NCBI GenBank assembly: GCA_937864035.1
Contig: CALMIO010000003.1
Span: forward strand, 202,673 to 266,672
DNA: 64,000 nt
Direction of reading: 5' to 3'
DNA from: an uncultured Pseudomonadota bacterium
GTDB taxonomy: Bacteria > Bdellovibrionota_C > UBA2361 > CALMIO01
Positions within the stretch are counted from its first letter, which is position 1. Every line of letters starts with the position of its first letter. Positions 34,399-43,025 of this stretch are shown piece by piece. The position numbers and the translations under genes were made by a program. Below the pieces are notes generated by a model. That model saw only the letters and a list, made by a program, of their open reading frames with translations, was not told the DNA's origin and made no database searches.

Positions 34399-35550
34399 AG
34401 TGTTATTAGTTGTTAGATTAGTATGTAGATTATGGTTGTGTGAGGGATATTGGTTTTTCTTTTGCTTACTTTTCTTTTTTTCCAAAAAGAAAAGTAAGGA
34501 CCAGAGGCCTTGGGTTTTAACTTTTATTTTCTTTTTGATTGAGAGGTTTAGTTGGTTAACGCTTGAGGTGATGGCGTTTTCGTCGGAGGTTAGGATAACG
34601 AGTTGACTGTTATTTTTTGTTACTCGAGCGCATTCATTAAGGATATTAAAGTATAGTTCTGGATTTGTTTCGGGGGCGCCGAATTGTTTTCCGAATGGGA
34701 AATTACTAATGACGAGATCTACTATATTGGAATTGAGGGGAATTTTTGAGCTATTGGCGCGGAGTATTAGGGTTTGTTGTTTGAAGTTTTGCAAATTTTG
34801 GATGGCGGCTTTAGTTGCTTGTGGATCGATATCGATTCCGATTACTTTAGCTAATGGGGATTGCGCTAGTGTTTCGCTGAGGAGTGTCCCTGTTCCACAG
34901 CATGGATCTAATATGGTGGGGGCAGTGATTTTAGTTTTAGTGAGGTAGTAGATGGCGGCGGCGATAGTTGGTTGGAGGGAGCCTTGTCTTTCGGCGATTC
35001 GTTGTTGGCGGTGAGGGAGCGTGTCTGAGCGGAAGAGTTGGGAGGCAACATAAAAATTTTCATCGATCAAGAAAAACCATAGTTCGGATATTTTATCTTG
35101 GTGATTGGCGGGGGATTTTATTTTTGAATGTAGTTGTTTAGAGTTTGCTTGGTTTTCTAGAAAAACCTTGCGTTCTTTAAGTTGTCGAGTTAACCATTGG
35201 GCCATTAGTTTACGGTTGAAGTGGGCGCCATCGGCGGTGGTGACGAGTCGCCAAGCGCCTGTTTGTTTTTTAAGATAATCGGTCAGTTGATTGAGTTGAT
35301 TTTTTGAGATTTTGAATCTACCGTAAATAATGGGGATTAAAATTTGATCAATTGTATACAGTGGTGTTTTGGATAGGATTGGTTTGTTGCAGTTTTGTAT
35401 AAAAAGGAGGTCGAAATTTTTTTGTTTCAAGAAGGTAATGCGAGAGGCATTTGATATAATATTTTTTGTTTTTAGTTCGTCAAGGGCGGCATCTTTTAGT
35501 CCGGCTTCAGTGCGAGCGATAAGGTTTATTTTCTGTTCTTGAGTGGGCAT
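34396..35550 (-). CDS. THUMP/UPF0020-like RNA N-methyltransferase with repeat-encoded tail
   Basis: A 384-residue class I SAM methyltransferase. Motif I is ILDPCCGTGTLL (213-224), an acidic GIDIDPQA lies at 238-245, and the catalytic motif IV is SNFPFGKQFG (282-291), the N-F-P-F-G form seen in THUMP-associated tRNA guanosine methyltransferases (Trm14/TrmN-like). The N-terminal ~170 residues (KNQLNQLTDYL, GAWRLVTTADG, ENFYVASQLFRSDTLPHRQQ) fit a divergent THUMP-type RNA-binding region. The substrate is probably tRNA or rRNA. The last ~34 residues from SLLFFLEKKKSKQKKNQYPS on are encoded by a dispersed palindromic repeat and probably are not part of the enzyme fold. Confidence 0.82.
   Translation of the reverse strand: MPTQEQKINLIARTEAGLKDAALDELKTKNIISNASRITFLKQKNFDLLFIQNCNKPILSKTPLYTIDQILIPIIYGRFKISKNQLNQLTDYLKKQTGAWRLVTTADGAHFNRKLMAQWLTRQLKERKVFLENQANSKQLHSKIKSPANHQDKISELWFFLIDENFYVASQLFRSDTLPHRQQRIAERQGSLQPTIAAAIYYLTKTKITAPTILDPCCGTGTLLSETLAQSPLAKVIGIDIDPQATKAAIQNLQNFKQQTLILRANSSKIPLNSNIVDLVISNFPFGKQFGAPETNPELYFNILNECARVTKNNSQLVILTSDENAITSSVNQLNLSIKKKIKVKTQGLWSLLFFLEKKKSKQKKNQYPSHNHNLHTNLTTNNT
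34399..34499 (+). repeat. Dispersed palindromic repeat, copy D, overlapping a gene 3' end
   Basis: This unit matches the tandem units at 52621-52950: it begins AGTGTTATTAG, continues through GAGGGATATTGGTTTTTC and ends in a perfect palindrome with 15-bp arms (34465-34479 and 34484-34498) around TTCC. In the 52.9-kb copy the second arm base is C instead of T and its partner G instead of A, so the pair is conserved. The whole unit lies inside the last ~34 codons of the minus-strand methyltransferase gene. Confidence 0.85.
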
Positions 35551-35591
35551 ATAGAGCTGAAGCCAATAAAATTATTTAGGACAAATACCTT

Positions 35592-36662
35592 ATGCTAGTA
35601 TTGGGGATTGAATCAAGTTGTGACGAGACTGGGGTGGCAGTTTGTCGCGTTGGCGAGGATGTTGCGGTTAGCGCGGCTGGTGGCGGTTTTATGGAGATTA
35701 TTGGTTCTCGTGCTAGTTTACTAATTGAAAAATTAAGTTCGCAGGCAAGTTTACATCGTAATTATGGCGGGGTTGTGCCGGAGCTTGCTTCGCGGGAGCA
35801 TTTGAAGAATTTGCCGATTTTGTATGAGGAAGTTTTAAGGGGTTCTGGGCTTACTTTAAAAGATATTGATTTAATCGCGGTTACAGCAGGACCCGGGCTA
35901 CTTGGGGCTCTATTGGTTGGGGTTAATTTCGCGAAAGGTTTGGCGGCGGCGAGTGGAAAGCGGTTAGTGGCGGTCAATCACATTGAGGGGCATATTTGGT
36001 CACCTTTATTGTCCGGCGCGACATTACGAACGCCGTTTCTATCGTTGATTGTTTCCGGTGGGCACACGGAATTAGTCAAAGTTTCAGCTTTTGGTGAGTA
36101 TCAATTGTTAGAGCGCACTCGTGATGATGCCGCTGGAGAGGCTTTTGATAAAATCGCTTCGCTTGTAGGGTTTGAGTATCCGGGAGGCTGTCAGCTAGCG
36201 GCATTGGCTGAGGGCGCTAGAACTAGCCGTTATCTTTTGCCAAAGGTGATGGTTGGCAAGGATGGTTTTAGTTTTTCCGGTTTAAAGACTGCCGCCATAA
36301 AACTCACTCGTGATCAGCCCGAAATTTTAGTTAACGAGAGACTTAAAGCGGAATTTTGTTTTGCGGTTGAGAGGGCTATTTGCGAGCCGTTAATTGCTAA
36401 AACTCTTAAGCATTTGGCTTCGGGTAGTTTCGGGCAACTATTGGTTGTTGGTGGGGTATCCGCCAACAATTATCTAAGGGACAAGATGGTTGAATCTGTC
36501 AAAAAAGAATTTAGATCAATTGAAGTTATTTTTCCGGAGAAAAAATATTGTGGAGACAATGGAGCGATGATCGCTTTATTGGGTGGTTTAAAGGCGAGTC
36601 AAGGGATTACGGTTTCTGATTTAGCTTTTTCTCCATCAGCTAGTTTAGATTATTTTCAATAA
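35592..36662 (+). CDS. tsaD: tRNA N6-threonylcarbamoyltransferase TsaD
   Basis: A 356-residue ASKHA-fold enzyme that with TsaB and TsaE installs the t6A modification at position 37 of ANN-decoding tRNAs. The metal-binding motif is NHIEGH (His130, His134), preceded by GIESSCDET at the start, VVPELASREH, TAGPGLLGALLVG and LSLIVSGGHTELV, and later GGVSANNYLRDKM and DNGAMIALLG. About ten residues longer than E. coli TsaD because of a Gly/Met-rich insert around 28-42. The AGGA upstream of ATG 35592 gives a reasonable ribosome site. It overlaps the convergent HAD gene by 18 bases. Confidence 0.96.
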   Translation: MLVLGIESSCDETGVAVCRVGEDVAVSAAGGGFMEIIGSRASLLIEKLSSQASLHRNYGGVVPELASREHLKNLPILYEEVLRGSGLTLKDIDLIAVTAGPGLLGALLVGVNFAKGLAAASGKRLVAVNHIEGHIWSPLLSGATLRTPFLSLIVSGGHTELVKVSAFGEYQLLERTRDDAAGEAFDKIASLVGFEYPGGCQLAALAEGARTSRYLLPKVMVGKDGFSFSGLKTAAIKLTRDQPEILVNERLKAEFCFAVERAICEPLIAKTLKHLASGSFGQLLVVGGVSANNYLRDKMVESVKKEFRSIEVIFPEKKYCGDNGAMIALLGGLKASQGITVSDLAFSPSASLDYFQ

Positions 36663-37322
36663 TTCAAGCGGAGTAGTGGCTTTATAGGTTGGATTAGCCT
36701 GGAGAAGTTTTTTTTGATTGGTTGTTCCCCAGAGAGCGGCGCAGGAGCTGATGCCGGCCGCCTTTGCAGCCAAAATATCTAAATCAGCGTCGCCGATCAT
36801 AATGACTTCATTTTGATTGATAGCCTTATTGGTGTTGCTAGTCAATCTTTCTATGGCTAGGTTAATCGGCTCGGCGTTTGGTTTTGGCTGTTTAACATCT
36901 TCTAAGACGACGATTGTTTGAAAAAAACCATTCAAGCCGGCGATTTGCAGGTCAAGCATGGCGCCGGCCCGGCGTTTACCAGTAACAATTGCTAAAGTAA
37001 TTGAGAGCGATTTTAGTTCATGAAGCGTTTGATGAATTTGATCGTATGCTTGTGTAAGTTTGGTTGAAATCTCTGGATAGATTTTAATGTAAGTTTTAAC
37101 TATTTGCGGCGCTAGTTTAATGTCGAGATCTAATGTTTGCAAGATGATTGGAGTTTGTTCTGACAGTGGTATGCCGTTTAAGTTTCGCAAAAGATCGGTT
37201 GGTGGTTTAGGCAAGCCATTTTCGAGAAAAGCTAATTTATAACTCTCTGAAATGGCCGGAAATGAGTCGGTTAGGGTTCCATCGAGATCGAAGATAGCGG
37301 TTTTAAATCTATTTGCTGTCAT
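36645..37322 (-). CDS. HAD-superfamily phosphatase, phosphoglycolate phosphatase-like
   Basis: A 225-residue class I HAD hydrolase with the C1-type helical cap. Motif I is FDLDGTLTDS with the two catalytic Asp, motif II is IVTGKRRAGA, motif III Lys in VKQPKPNAEPI, and motif IV is MIGDADLDILAA. The arrangement matches the Gph/PpaX/beta-phosphoglucomutase cluster, and phosphoglycolate or pyrophosphate hydrolysis is the most likely activity, though members vary. It sits downstream of the acyltransferase gene on the same strand (16-base gap). Confidence 0.83.
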   Translation of the reverse strand: MTANRFKTAIFDLDGTLTDSFPAISESYKLAFLENGLPKPPTDLLRNLNGIPLSEQTPIILQTLDLDIKLAPQIVKTYIKIYPEISTKLTQAYDQIHQTLHELKSLSITLAIVTGKRRAGAMLDLQIAGLNGFFQTIVVLEDVKQPKPNAEPINLAIERLTSNTNKAINQNEVIMIGDADLDILAAKAAGISSCAALWGTTNQKKLLQANPTYKATTPLELLKII

Positions 37323-37338
37323 TTTTTGATTATATTAT

Positions 37339-38688
37339 TTATTTTTGGTTTTGTTTTTCTTGTTCTTCGGTTTGGGTGATTTGTTTGGCGAGACTGTCGA
37401 GCAATCCGTCAAAAATCAGAGAATCGCGATCTTTAAATTTTTTTAGATGCTCGAAGGCGTCTTTTAAAGCTCCATCGTCTTTTAGTTTAGCGGCTATTAG
37501 GCGTATTCGATCGGTCACCAAAGTTTGCGGAATCCCTTTCGCTTCAGCTTCAAGATAGCGATCTAAAGCTAATTTATATTTTTTTTCTTCTAGGTGGATA
37601 TCGCCAATAGCGATCAGGTAAAAGTATGGGTTTTCCCAATCAGGTCGGTTTTTAACCAAGTTGCGATCGTTAATATGAGCATAATAGTGTCGAATAGCTT
37701 TTGACCATTCTTTCTTGGCGGCGTATTCTTCGGCTAATTTAAGATTGTTCGGATTACCACTACATCCTAAGGGAAAAATAGCGATTATCGCAAAAAAAGA
37801 TAGCGCCGCGGCGAGATTTAGAGCGCTTCGCTTTATCTTATCGAGATAATTGCGAGTAGATAATTTTTCGCCATTTGGTCTGGTACGCCACCTTTTATGG
37901 AACCAACACCATTGTTCGGGGTATTCCCTGATCAAATCTTCGAGCATTTTATTGTAATCAAGTAAAATTTGCTTGATGTCGGAAGAATTTTTTGACAATT
38001 CGCGAATTACCAACCGATAATCATGGAGGCTTTTGCGCGCCAAGAAAGCGGCATATATTTTAATTTTTCTTTGTAAGGCAAGATTAACCAAGGTGCTTGG
38101 AGTATTAGCGGCAACTTCAAAAAACGGCAAAAACACCCCGCGCACATTAGTATCTTGATCGATTAGTCCCGCAAATCCTCCAACAGCCAAAGCTTGATCA
38201 AATTTTTGGGTAAACGAAAAAGATTTATCTCGCCAAATAATATCTATCCCGCTACCCAAACGAAGATCTTCGATTATTTTTTGAAAATTAGGCTTGCGTA
38301 ATCTTCTAGCGATGGTTGTCAGCTTAAAGCCGGATCGCGCGGCAAAAGCCGCGAGCAGTTCCCAATTTCCAAAATGGGCGGTTAAAAAAAGAGAGCCGCG
38401 CGCTTCTTTTAAAAAGTTTTCAAGATTATCGATGCCATCTAATTTAAGGTTAAATTTTTTATCCGACAAAATTCGGTTAATAAATAAACTCTCGCAAATG
38501 ATTCTTCCAAAATGCGCAAAAACTCTGGGTGTCAATCTGGCTGGCAAACCAACAAGCGTTAGCTGTTGACGACAGACTTTAACTTCAGATAATGGCAGTT
38601 GGCCTATCAACCAACCACAACACCAACCACAATTAGAAACAAAACTTAGTGGCAATAAGCGGATAAAGGAGATTAAAGCCCTTAGCAT
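37339..38688 (-). CDS. Lipid A lauroyl/myristoyl acyltransferase-like protein fused to a TPR domain
   Basis: A 449-residue fusion. Residues 1-270 are an LPLAT acyltransferase of the LpxL/HtrB type: AHFGNWE holds the H-x4-E motif (His105, Glu110), later GLIDQDTNVRGVFLPFF and EYPEQWCWFHKRWRTRP match the family. It would add a secondary acyl chain to lipid A or a related glycolipid at the inner membrane. Residues 287-308 are a second hydrophobic helix ending in PLGCSGN, shaped like a lipoprotein signal, followed by tetratricopeptide-type helices (LKLAEEYAAKKEWSKAIRHY and KYKLALDRYLEAEAKG). I see no ATG, GTG or TTG between the parts (residues 271-300), so the two appear as one chain. Confidence 0.85.
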   Translation of the reverse strand: MLRALISFIRLLPLSFVSNCGWCCGWLIGQLPLSEVKVCRQQLTLVGLPARLTPRVFAHFGRIICESLFINRILSDKKFNLKLDGIDNLENFLKEARGSLFLTAHFGNWELLAAFAARSGFKLTTIARRLRKPNFQKIIEDLRLGSGIDIIWRDKSFSFTQKFDQALAVGGFAGLIDQDTNVRGVFLPFFEVAANTPSTLVNLALQRKIKIYAAFLARKSLHDYRLVIRELSKNSSDIKQILLDYNKMLEDLIREYPEQWCWFHKRWRTRPNGEKLSTRNYLDKIKRSALNLAAALSFFAIIAIFPLGCSGNPNNLKLAEEYAAKKEWSKAIRHYYAHINDRNLVKNRPDWENPYFYLIAIGDIHLEEKKYKLALDRYLEAEAKGIPQTLVTDRIRLIAAKLKDDGALKDAFEHLKKFKDRDSLIFDGLLDSLAKQITQTEEQEKQNQK

Positions 38689-38690
38689 AA

Positions 38691-39887
38691 CTAAAAGAGA
38701 TCATCGAGGTTATTTTGATCCTCTTCTTGCGCATTGTTTTTTTCGACCTCCTTATAAAGTTGAGTTAGCAAAGCGTAATCAGCGGCTTGAGAGTGCTCAA
38801 CGAGTCCAAGCAAAGATCCTTCTTTATCGACAACCAAAGCAATATTAGAGCCTGAATCTCTACTAGTTTCAAGAAAATCGGTCAAACTATCATCGGGCGA
38901 TAGTTTTCTAAAATCGGTGTCAACATAGCTTCGCAAGTATTCATCTCCAGCGGCTAAAGCAGAGCGCTCTGTAATGGAACGACTATCAACTATACCTAAA
39001 AGAGTGTTGCCAGAGAGAACTGGGAAAACGTTATATGGAGATCGCGCCATTATTTTTGCCGCTTGTTTTAAGGTTAGTCCGGGATTGAGGATAACCAAAC
39101 GATTGGCTGGGATCATTGCTTCGGCAATAAATATGCCATTTGCGGAGTTTAATTCCTTGCCAAACAAGGCGTCACGTGCTCCTTGAATTAAAACAAAGAT
39201 TAAAAGGCCTATTAAAATTGGATCAACAAAGCGTGCCGCCAAAATAAAAAGAGCGGCAATGCTAATATGTCCAAGAGTGGTGGTAATAGAAACTGCCGCT
39301 GGTATCCTAAGCAACTTCAGCCCGGAACGGCTCAAAGAAGCTCCGTCAAATGGAGTAGCGGGAATCAAGTTGACAAATAACAACAATAAGTTACTCGAAA
39401 GAAACGTCATTTGAAACAGAGTCAATCGATCTGCGCTAGCAATAATCTCAACCAGCGAAGATTCTATGTTTTGCGGCGCAAGCTTCGCTGAGAAATCTCT
39501 GACATTTTCAAAATTAGCAAAAAGGATTCCGCAAACTAGATTAGCCAATGGACCAGCTGCGGTATAAAACATCTCTTTTGCAGGCGAAAGTTGTTCTTTA
39601 AGTCGAGCGACCCCACCGAAAGGGTAGATAATGACCTCTCGCAATTTAATTCCAAGGAGATTTGCCGCCAACATATGACCAAGCTCGTGCAGTAAAAGAG
39701 CGAGGCTAAATCCAATAAATAGAATTAGATTAAAATACCTCTGACCAATAATGGCGGCGCTTGATTGTTCAATCAACAACCAGCCCAAAAAGAGAGGGAG
39801 AGTAATATGCGCTTTATAAAGAACACCTCCTAACCGAGCTAATTCAAAATGTAAAATAGATGGGCGTTTTATAATTGAGAGACTCAT
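38691..39887 (-). CDS. Site-2-type M50 membrane metalloprotease with CBS domains
   Basis: A 398-residue intramembrane zinc protease. The active site is HELGH (67-71) in a transmembrane helix, and the second metal motif is NLIPATPFDG (Asp181). Several further helices surround them. Residues about 255-375 hold a pair of CBS domains (MIPANRLVILNPGLTLKQ, FPVLSGNTLLGIVD, VDTDFRKLSPDDSLTDFL, LVVDKEGSLLGLVEHS), which in this family sense adenine nucleotides or control access. This is the S2P-CBS group seen in archaea and many bacteria (SpoIVFB-like), not RseP, as no PDZ domain is visible. It ends two bases before the acyltransferase start. Confidence 0.9.
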   Translation of the reverse strand: MSLSIIKRPSILHFELARLGGVLYKAHITLPLFLGWLLIEQSSAAIIGQRYFNLILFIGFSLALLLHELGHMLAANLLGIKLREVIIYPFGGVARLKEQLSPAKEMFYTAAGPLANLVCGILFANFENVRDFSAKLAPQNIESSLVEIIASADRLTLFQMTFLSSNLLLLFVNLIPATPFDGASLSRSGLKLLRIPAAVSITTTLGHISIAALFILAARFVDPILIGLLIFVLIQGARDALFGKELNSANGIFIAEAMIPANRLVILNPGLTLKQAAKIMARSPYNVFPVLSGNTLLGIVDSRSITERSALAAGDEYLRSYVDTDFRKLSPDDSLTDFLETSRDSGSNIALVVDKEGSLLGLVEHSQAADYALLTQLYKEVEKNNAQEEDQNNLDDLF

Positions 39888-40038
39888 CTGAATACTAACA
39901 ACAAGAACTGATATTTAAAAAATATAAATTTGAACTAAATATGATTATTCACTATTTTATACTATATATAATCTATCGGCAAAAAACAGATAACCACTTA
40001 TACTCTTTTTATGACTCACGATATTATAATATTACCGC

Positions 40039-40950
40039 ATGTTAGAAGTATTTAAAAGATTAACAAACTCGATTGATCTACAACCAAAGGAAGAAGTATT
40101 CGGTTCCGATCTAACTGTTATTGGAATCGGTGGAAAGATACCTCTCTTTGTCGAAGTAAATACGGTCGATCAATTATCAAAACTAATTAAACTTTTAAAA
40201 AAAGAGGGATTACTTTATCGAGTAATTGGACGGGGTAGTAATATTTTTTTCTCTGACACTCCAAAAGAAATTCCACTTATTAAATTAGGGGGTGATTTTA
40301 AATTTTTTCAACAAAATTCAGATGACACCGGCTCATTTAAGGTTGGCGCCGCTTACTCGCTGATGCAATTTGCAAGAAATGTGAGTAATCAGGGTTATGC
40401 TGGCATAGAATTTGCCGGCGGAATACCAGCTTCAATCGGCGGAGCGGTTTTTATGAATGCTGGAGCCTATGGCGGAGAACTTGTTAATGTGATTGAAAAG
40501 ATTGATCTAATCAACGACGAAGGAGAAATTATATCAGCAAAAAGTAGCGATTTTAATTTTAAATACCGCTCGAGCGGGATTCCAAAAGAGTGGATCATTA
40601 TCGGAGCCGAGATTCGTTTGGCGGTTGGCGATCGGGAACGTTCTTTGAAGCTACTTGAAGAAAACAACGCCAAACGCCGCGCGACTCAGCCAGTGCAATA
40701 TCCTTCAAGTGGATCATGTTTTAGAAACCCTCCAACGCCACCACCCGCAGGCGTTCTTTTAGATCAAACTGGAATGAAAGGGATGAAACGCGGAGGGGCT
40801 GAAGTTTCCGAAATGCACGCAAATTGGATTGTCAACAAAGAACGTCTTGCCAAAGCCGTTGATGTCCTGTCACTAATAGAAGAGGGTCGCTCACGAGTAC
40901 GGGAGCGTTTTAATATAGATCTTGAGCTAGAGGTTTTTTATTGGGACTAG
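40039..40950 (+). CDS. murB: UDP-N-acetylenolpyruvylglucosamine reductase
   Basis: A 303-residue FAD enzyme for the second step of peptidoglycan precursor synthesis. FAD-binding residues are in RVIGRGSNIFFSD, then GIEFAGGIPASIGGAVFMNAGAYGG and the substrate and catalytic part KYRSSGIPKEW, QPVQYPSSGSCFRNP with the proton-donating Ser region, and GAEVSEMHANWIVN. The length matches the shorter type II MurB. No good ribosome site precedes ATG 40039. The stop TAG is followed directly by the ftsQ start with no gap. First gene of a division cluster. Confidence 0.95.
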   Translation: MLEVFKRLTNSIDLQPKEEVFGSDLTVIGIGGKIPLFVEVNTVDQLSKLIKLLKKEGLLYRVIGRGSNIFFSDTPKEIPLIKLGGDFKFFQQNSDDTGSFKVGAAYSLMQFARNVSNQGYAGIEFAGGIPASIGGAVFMNAGAYGGELVNVIEKIDLINDEGEIISAKSSDFNFKYRSSGIPKEWIIIGAEIRLAVGDRERSLKLLEENNAKRRATQPVQYPSSGSCFRNPPTPPPAGVLLDQTGMKGMKRGGAEVSEMHANWIVNKERLAKAVDVLSLIEEGRSRVRERFNIDLELEVFYWD

Positions 40951-41781
40951 ATGAAAAAAACTTTCATTAGATCAATTCTTTTAATCCTGCTAGTTGGATT
41001 GTCGGTGGCTCCATTTTTTTTATGCGTTGAAAATCTCTCGTTTGTCTTAAATCGATTTCGCGAGTGGCGTGGAAAATCTTATTATTTTATTGAAAGCCAA
41101 CTTTTTGAACGTCGCTTGCAATTTAGCGGTTTGCAAAGATTAACCGAAAAAGAGCTGATAGCAAGCTTACCACATGATCATAGCAATCTTTGGTGGTTTA
41201 TGAACCGCCGTCATGTAATAAAAGAACTTAGAAAAAACAACTGGATTGCTTCCGCTAGTTTATCAACTTGCTCCCGCCCATTCGAGCCGGTATGTTTTAT
41301 GATTGAAATCAAAGAGCGCGAACCGCGTTATGTCGCGCTTTCAGAAAAAGGTTCATGGGCTTTAGATTCACAAGGGGAAATCATCGGTCCATTGAAAGAA
41401 AATCAGATCAATCAAACTGAATTAACCGTTATCGAAGGAGCTTTCAAGGGATCGCCGGGATTATTTGAAAAAAATCTCTCAGTAGCCTTAAAACTCCTCT
41501 CTGTTTTACGTGAGCAAGGATTACCTGAACCATCTCGCGTTCTGGTGGGAGACGAAGATCAATATCAACTTGCTTTCCCGGGCAATTCCTACATTGTCAA
41601 TTTTTCAGGAGCTCAGCCAAGCTATCAAAACTTTAGTAAACAAGGAGAGAGGTTAAAAATTATTCTCTCTCAAGTTCAATCTGATCTTGCAAAGATCAGA
41701 GAAATTGATCTAGCCTTCGATAAGCTTGGAATAGTCAAATTTGTTGATACTGAGGAGCGGCTCATAGCAAAAAGCTCTTAG
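40951..41781 (+). CDS. ftsQ: Cell division protein FtsQ
   Basis: A 276-residue bitopic protein with one N-terminal transmembrane helix (about residues 8-26), then a POTRA domain with FSGLQRLTEKELIASLP, NLWWFMNRRHVIKEL and NWIASASL, and a beta domain (VALSEKGSWALDSQGEIIGP). FtsQ links early and late divisome proteins through FtsB and FtsL. The start immediately follows the murB stop and the stop is 20 bases before ftsA, so murB-ftsQ-ftsA form one transcript. The conserved EREP (ERxP) motif is present. Confidence 0.93.
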   Translation: MKKTFIRSILLILLVGLSVAPFFLCVENLSFVLNRFREWRGKSYYFIESQLFERRLQFSGLQRLTEKELIASLPHDHSNLWWFMNRRHVIKELRKNNWIASASLSTCSRPFEPVCFMIEIKEREPRYVALSEKGSWALDSQGEIIGPLKENQINQTELTVIEGAFKGSPGLFEKNLSVALKLLSVLREQGLPEPSRVLVGDEDQYQLAFPGNSYIVNFSGAQPSYQNFSKQGERLKIILSQVQSDLAKIREIDLAFDKLGIVKFVDTEERLIAKSS

Positions 41782-41801
41782 TTTTTTAGGGGAGCTTAAA
41801 G

Positions 41802-43025
41802 ATGTATATGAAGTTTAAGAAAAAAAACAAAACTGTAGTTGCGCTTGATCTAGGTTCCGCTTACATAACTACTCTGATTGGAGAAAAAGATCCCGAATCA
41901 AACGAGATCGTGGTGCTCGGAGTCAGCCAAATACCCTCTATTGGTATTCGCCGTGGAATGATTGTCAACATGGATGATGCTATATCTGGAGTTCGTCAGG
42001 CGGTGGCTCAAGCAGAGCAGATGGCGGGGCACGAAGCCCAATCAGCTTGCGTTAACATTTCGGGGGCACACATCGAGAGTTTCGCTAGTTATGGGGTTGC
42101 CGCGATTCGCAACCGGGAAGTAACGCCTGCCGATCTTGAGCGTGTGATGGAAGGAGCCAGAGCTGTCGTTATTCCAGCCGATCGTGAGATTTTACACCTA
42201 CTTCCGCGAGAATACATTGTTGATGGGCAAGAGGGAGTCAAAGAACCGATTGGCATAGCTGGGGTGCGGCTTGAAACAAGAGTGCATATTATTACCGGGG
42301 CATTGGCTTGCTCTCAAAATATCGTTAAATGTTTGAATCGGTGTGGTTTAATGGTTGATGATATTGTTTTTTCGCCGTTAGCCGCCGCGAAAGCCGTTCT
42401 GACAAAAGACGAGGCAGATTTAGGGGTTCTTTTAATTGATTTTGGCGGTGGTGTAACTGAGTTGGGGGTTTTTCGGGGTGGGTCCATAGCTCATTCAGCC
42501 GTTTTGCCGATAGGTCATGGGCAAATTACTGCTGATTTAGCGGCTGGACTTAGAATCACGATACAGACGGCAGAAGAGTTAAAATGTCGTTTTGGTTTAG
42601 ATACTGATCCTTTTACTAGCCGCGAACGGTTTGAGATAGTTATGAACGACGGGAGAGATGGGAAGGTTGTTTCGCGGGCGATAATTAGTGATTTGATTGC
42701 ACCAAGACTTGAGGAGCATTTTCGGGCAGTTATAGAGCAAGTTAACGCAATGTCTCTTCCTAAAGACTCTATATATGGGGTCGTTCTAGTTGGGGGTGGG
42801 GCGAATTTAAATGGAATAGTTGAATTTGCGGAACGATTTTTTAAAGCTCCTGTTAGGCGGGGTTTACCCCAAAGTATCTCTGGATTAACCCAATTTATTG
42901 ACAACGCGCAATTTGCCGTTGCTTCTGGCTTATTAGTGCACAGCTTAACGTGTAGCAAACGCTCTACTATAGGGATAAAAGGGTATTTAGGGTCTCTTTT
43001 AAAACGGGTTAGCGGACTCGACTAG
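41802..43025 (+). CDS. ftsA: Cell division protein FtsA
   Basis: A 407-residue actin-like ATPase that tethers FtsZ to the membrane. Phosphate-binding part VVALDLGSAYITTLIG, 1C domain region AHIESFASYGVAAI, DFGGGVTELGVFRGG, and GHGQITADLAAGLRITIQTAEELK, and GVVLVGGGANLNG are all present. The C-terminus GYLGSLLKRVSGLD is a likely amphipathic helix for membrane binding. An AGGGGAG ribosome site lies seven bases before ATG 41802. It is followed by an unusually long gap of about 500 bases before ftsZ. Confidence 0.95.
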   Translation: MYMKFKKKNKTVVALDLGSAYITTLIGEKDPESNEIVVLGVSQIPSIGIRRGMIVNMDDAISGVRQAVAQAEQMAGHEAQSACVNISGAHIESFASYGVAAIRNREVTPADLERVMEGARAVVIPADREILHLLPREYIVDGQEGVKEPIGIAGVRLETRVHIITGALACSQNIVKCLNRCGLMVDDIVFSPLAAAKAVLTKDEADLGVLLIDFGGGVTELGVFRGGSIAHSAVLPIGHGQITADLAAGLRITIQTAEELKCRFGLDTDPFTSRERFEIVMNDGRDGKVVSRAIISDLIAPRLEEHFRAVIEQVNAMSLPKDSIYGVVLVGGGANLNGIVEFAERFFKAPVRRGLPQSISGLTQFIDNAQFAVASGLLVHSLTCSKRSTIGIKGYLGSLLKRVSGLD

